NCBI GenBank assembly: GCA_050253535.1
Contig: JBFWIW010000001.1
Location: 26,157-90,156 of the forward strand
Direction: 5' to 3'
Length of the DNA stretch: 64,000 bases
Source: JBFWIW01 sp050253535
GTDB taxonomy: Bacteria; Bacillota; Clostridia; Oscillospirales; Oscillospiraceae
Positions 60,652 to 64,000 of this stretch are shown one piece after another (the first letter of the stretch is position 1; each line of letters begins with the position of its first letter). The translations under genes and the position numbers were made by a program. A model generated the notes under the pieces. The model was not told the origin of the DNA, ran no database searches, and was given only the letters and a program-made list of their open reading frames with translations.

Positions 60652-61505
60652 AGAAGATACTTTTATGTGCGAATCCCGGCAGGGACAAGGGTCTTGAACT
60701 CACGTCAAAAGTATATGGAATGCTGACTTCTCTGGGAGCGGAACCCATCGTGTGTCCGCTTGCAGACCGCTACGGCGGGTACGATGTCCCATCTGATATG
60801 AGGTTTTCTACGCTAAGCAGGGAAGTCGGCGGCGCGGACATGCTCATCGCCTTCGGAGGAGACGGCACGATACTCCAGACGGCGAGGGCCGCGGCTCCCG
60901 GCGGGATACCGATACTTGGCGTAAACCTGGGAAAAAAGGGCTTTATTGCCGAGCTCGAAAAAGAGGACGTCGGCCTTATTGCAAAAACGATTTCCGGCGA
61001 CTATTCTCTTGATACGCGGATGATGCTAGACGTGACCATTGAACGCGGCGGAGAAAAAATACACGCCGACTATGCGCTAAACGATGCGGTTGTCGGCGGG
61101 ATCGGACGTATAATTGAGCTCTCGGTCTTCGGTGACGGACAGAAGATATCGGCATTTTCGGGCGACGGTATAGTTTTGTCTACACCGACAGGCTCAACAG
61201 CGTATTCGATGTCGGCCGGCGGCCCCATTGTAGAGCCCGCGGCCGAGAACATAATCGTTACGCCCATCTGCGCCCACGTGCTCATAGCCAAATCCTTCGT
61301 TCTCGCGCCGGATCGTGTGGTGACTGCGGAGATAGGAAGACTCGGAAGAAAGAGTGCGTACCTCTCCGTGGATGGCAGCGCCTCGGTCTCTCTTGAATCG
61401 GGCGACATTATTTGTGTAAAGAAATCGGCCCACGTCACGAAGCTTGTGCGCGTTTCGGACAGGAGCTTTTATAAAATAGTCAGTGAAAAGCTGGGGGAGA
61501 GATAG
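60648..61505 (+). CDS. nadK: NAD kinase
   Basis: It makes NADP from NAD. GGDGTILQTAR is the catalytic loop, LGVNLGKKGFIAEL and NDAVVGG bind NAD, and TPTGSTAYSMSAGGPIV is the conserved C-terminal site. It is 285 residues and overlaps tlyA by 4 nt. Confidence 0.95.
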   Translation: MKKILLCANPGRDKGLELTSKVYGMLTSLGAEPIVCPLADRYGGYDVPSDMRFSTLSREVGGADMLIAFGGDGTILQTARAAAPGGIPILGVNLGKKGFIAELEKEDVGLIAKTISGDYSLDTRMMLDVTIERGGEKIHADYALNDAVVGGIGRIIELSVFGDGQKISAFSGDGIVLSTPTGSTAYSMSAGGPIVEPAAENIIVTPICAHVLIAKSFVLAPDRVVTAEIGRLGRKSAYLSVDGSASVSLESGDIICVKKSAHVTKLVRVSDRSFYKIVSEKLGER

Positions 61506-61510
61506 AGATA

Positions 61511-61957
61511 ATGAAGGATTCAAGACAGAAGCTCATTTTGAATATCATCGAGAAGAAAGATATTGAGACTCAAAACGAGCTTATCGATGCTCTCCGGGCA
61601 GCCGGTACGAAAAGCACACAGGCTACTATCTCACGAGATATCAAGGAACTCCGCCTTATAAAAGAACTGACACCCATGGGAACCTATCGCTATGTCGCGG
61701 CTACCGGTGAGGCTGCGGACCACAACGAACGGCTCAGGACAATATTTAAGGAATGTGTAACCTCCTGCACCTGCGCGCAGAACATCGTAGTTATAAAGAC
61801 CCTCCCGGGGCTTGCCTCCGCGGCATGCAGCGCGCTGGACCGCATGATCCTTAAGGATCTGGTAGGCACCATTGCGGGCGATGATACGGCGTTTCTCGCT
61901 ATGCGCGATAATGAGGCGGCTGAGAGGTTTTGCGTAGAGATAGACAGTTTTCTGTGA
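61511..61957 (+). CDS. argR: Arginine repressor
   Basis: A 148-residue regulator of arginine metabolism. The winged helix has STQATISRDIKELRLIK; the C-terminal arginine-binding hexamer domain has TLPGLASAACSALDR and VGTIAGDDTAFLAM. It is always near recN in Firmicutes. Confidence 0.95.
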   Translation: MKDSRQKLILNIIEKKDIETQNELIDALRAAGTKSTQATISRDIKELRLIKELTPMGTYRYVAATGEAADHNERLRTIFKECVTSCTCAQNIVVIKTLPGLASAACSALDRMILKDLVGTIAGDDTAFLAMRDNEAAERFCVEIDSFL

Positions 61958-61987
61958 GCCCTGCGCGTTTTTTGTGAGGTGTTTTCC

Positions 61988-63682
61988 GTGCTGCGTATCC
62001 TGCATATTGAAAATGTTGCGATAATTGAAAAAGCGGATATCGAATTTGCGGCCGGGATGAACGTCCTTACAGGAGAGACCGGCGCGGGCAAATCCATAGT
62101 TATTGACGCCCTCGGTGCCGTTCTCGGTGGGCGTACCTCAAAGGAGCTGGTAAGATCGGGAGCGGAATCGGCGCTTGTAACGGCCGTGTTTTCCGCGGAT
62201 GAAGCGGTAGCGTGGTGTGCGGAAAACGGCGTACAGCCGGAGGAAGGCGAGCTTTTCCTGATGCGGCGCATAACACAGGATGGAAAAAATTCCTGCCGCG
62301 TATGCGGAGTGCCGGTATCCGTCACTCTACTGCGCGAACTTGGGGCGCTTCTTCTGAATATACACGGACAGAACGATGGGCAGAGGCTTTTAGATGAGAG
62401 ATATCACCGCGACTATCTCGACGGCTTCGGCGGAAGCGGCGCCGAGCTTCCGCAGTATCGCGGGGCATACGACGCTTACACCTTAGCGCTCCGGGAGATA
62501 GAAGCGCTAAGGATCGATGAAAGCGAGAAGGAGCGGCGTACAGATACACTCCGTTATCAGATTGCCGAGCTTGAGCGCGCCGACATAAAACCCGGCGAAA
62601 TTACAGAAAAGACGCAACGGCGGGACCTTTTGAAAAACGCTGTAAAACTGATAAATGCCATCAATGCTGCTTATACTACACTTTACGGCGGGGATGAATC
62701 GGACGGAGCGGCCGCGCTCATCGGAGAAGCGGAGGGCGAAATAGCGGGTGTTGAACGCTATTCCGAAAGCCTTCCCGCCATCGCAAAGCGCCTCACAGAC
62801 CTAAGATATCTCACGGAGGATATCGCGGAAGAAATAGGGGATTTCCGCCGGACTCTAGATTTTTCACCGGGTGAACTCGATGAGATCGAGGGCAGGCTGG
62901 ATGCCCTGCGCCGCCTCTCAAGGAAATACGGCGGCAGTGAAGAGGATATGCTCGCTTTTCTGGAAAATGCCAGAGCTGAGCTGGATAATATAGCGTATTC
63001 GGATGAAAAGCTTGCGAAACTGCGTGCGGTGCTTGATTCGAGGGAGAAAGCAGTAAAGCGCGCTGCCGAAAAGCTTACGGAAAAGAGAAAGCTCGCCTCC
63101 GGTGAGCTCGAGATGAGAATAAAATCGGAGCTCTCTCAGTTATCAATGGCGGGGGTCAATTTTGAGGTATGTATTCAGCCTGAAGACAGCTTCGGGCCGT
63201 ATGGCGCCGACCGGGTGAGCTTTTATATGTCTTCAAACGCCGGTGAGAAGCCGGGCAGGATAAGCCATATAGCCTCAGGCGGCGAGCTCGCAAGAATAAT
63301 GCTTGCGATGAAAAACGTCCTGGCGGAGAGTGACAATATCCCTTCTCTTGTCTTTGATGAGGTTGACACCGGCGTTTCGGGTGTGGCGGCGCAGAGAGTG
63401 GGCGAAAAGCTTGCGGATCTGTCGCGCGTCAAGCAGGTAATCTGCATAACGCATCTTCCGCAGATCGCGGCGATGGCGGACGCGCATTTTTCAATATCAA
63501 AGAGCGAAAGGGACGGCAGGACATTCACGAGCGTTGCGCTTCTTGACGATTACGGCAGAGAGCGCGAGATAGCGCGCCTCCACGGCGGGGACAATATAAC
63601 AGAGACAACCATAAAAAGCGCCAAGGAGCAGCTTGATGCCGCCCGGAAATATAAGGTGAAATATAAAAGTGAAGAGAATTGA
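61988..63682 (+). CDS. recN: DNA repair protein RecN
   Basis: An SMC-like ATPase recruited early to double-strand breaks. Walker A is LTGETGAGKSIVIDAL; a long coiled coil fills the middle (about 150-390). The C-terminal lobe has ASGGELARIMLAMK and LVFDEVDTGVSG. I prefer GTG at 61988, 8 nt after GAGG; GTG at 61979 overlaps that site. It is 564 residues. Confidence 0.94.
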   Translation: MLRILHIENVAIIEKADIEFAAGMNVLTGETGAGKSIVIDALGAVLGGRTSKELVRSGAESALVTAVFSADEAVAWCAENGVQPEEGELFLMRRITQDGKNSCRVCGVPVSVTLLRELGALLLNIHGQNDGQRLLDERYHRDYLDGFGGSGAELPQYRGAYDAYTLALREIEALRIDESEKERRTDTLRYQIAELERADIKPGEITEKTQRRDLLKNAVKLINAINAAYTTLYGGDESDGAAALIGEAEGEIAGVERYSESLPAIAKRLTDLRYLTEDIAEEIGDFRRTLDFSPGELDEIEGRLDALRRLSRKYGGSEEDMLAFLENARAELDNIAYSDEKLAKLRAVLDSREKAVKRAAEKLTEKRKLASGELEMRIKSELSQLSMAGVNFEVCIQPEDSFGPYGADRVSFYMSSNAGEKPGRISHIASGGELARIMLAMKNVLAESDNIPSLVFDEVDTGVSGVAAQRVGEKLADLSRVKQVICITHLPQIAAMADAHFSISKSERDGRTFTSVALLDDYGREREIARLHGGDNITETTIKSAKEQLDAARKYKVKYKSEEN

Positions 63683-64000
63683 TAGAGCTGACATGCTGCA
63701 TGAGAGCGGCTTTAACTGTGCGCAGAGTGTGCTCGCGGTATGCGGTGACCTGACGGGTCTCGATGAGAATACCGCTCTTGCGCTGGCGGGGGGATTGGGC
63801 GGCGGACTTCGGACCGGAGAGATATGTGGTGCGGTGAATGGGGCCGTTATGGCCGTTGGGCTGGCTAATCCGTATACTGACCCAAACGACAAAGAGGCAA
63901 AAAAGAAGATCGCTTTGCTCGCCAAAGAGTGTACTAAGGCGTTCAAAGACAAGTTTGGCTCGCTTACTTGCCGTGACCTCAAAAGAAATAACACTCCCGG
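63669..64000 (+). CDS. C-GCAxxG-C-C family protein, 3' truncated
   Basis: A small redox-type family named after its cysteines. The visible 110 residues start VKRIDRADMLHESGFNCAQSVL, then GGLGGGLRTGEICGAVNGAVMAVGL and the third cysteine in TCRDL. The gene runs off the window. The GTG at 63669 lies inside the recN end and has AAGGTG about 10 nt before it. Function is unknown; members are often near redox or metal genes. Confidence 0.85.
   Translation, partial: MKRIDRADMLHESGFNCAQSVLAVCGDLTGLDENTALALAGGLGGGLRTGEICGAVNGAVMAVGLANPYTDPNDKEAKKKIALLAKECTKAFKDKFGSLTCRDLKRNNTP

Overview
This is a mostly core-chromosome segment of an endospore-forming member of the Clostridia (Firmicutes). The evidence is a complete spoIIIAA-AH operon, whiA, Asp23, mini-RNase III, RqcH, YlxM/Ffh, EF-P with the YmfF/YmfH pair, and many GGAGG-type ribosome binding sites. 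Base composition looks moderate (by eye around half G+C). No tRNA, rRNA, CRISPR array, prophage or transposase was seen.

Layout: 1-8.4 kb holds murB (5' cut off), rapZ, yvcK, whiA, dnaE and cysK, all on +. 8.5-15 kb has an FAD oxidoreductase (-), a 4Fe-4S protein (+) and a two-gene heterodimeric ABC exporter (-). 15-24.9 kb has mrnC-rqcH, thioesterase/nth (-), glyA, rarA, DUF951, hisC, an unknown gene (-), yqeG and a Xaa-Pro peptidase. 25-30 kb has efp, a zinc-ribbon protein, a TSUP permease (-), an ABC-F ATPase and a DUF218 protein. 30-36.3 kb is one - strand translation/SRP operon (ylxM-ffh-rpsP-khpA-rimM-trmD) continuing into an M29 aminopeptidase and a sugar isomerase. 36.6-44 kb is a 2445-residue cyclic beta-1,2-glucan synthase, followed by ymfF-ymfH, lgt and a coiled-coil protein. 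48.7-64 kb is spoIIIAA-AH, asp23, nusB, a TsaD-like gene, xseA-xseB-ispA, a large structured RNA, a membrane protein, tlyA, nadK, argR, recN and a partial C-GCAxxG-C-C protein.

The most notable content is RNA. Between ispA and tlyA lies a roughly 700-nt gene-free block with its own good sigma-A promoter, a long-range 8-bp closing helix and a four-helix membrane protein gene just downstream. This matches the OLE RNA / OapA locus by synteny. In addition, at least seven genes (rapZ, whiA twice in tandem, rarA, the glucan synthase, spoIIIAB, spoIIIAD, and in part oapA) carry copies of one recurring structured 5' leader. Its last hairpin abuts the Shine-Dalgarno sequence, and its stems keep their shape while changing sequence. 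dnaE and oapA share a second upstream module with compensatory stem changes. spoIIIAA and spoIIIAC share a third, 74-nt leader. A further dispersed repeat of about 150-200 bp occurs near 11.05 and 33.7 kb in opposite orientations. These families look like a genome-wide set of cis-acting RNA elements that I do not recognise.
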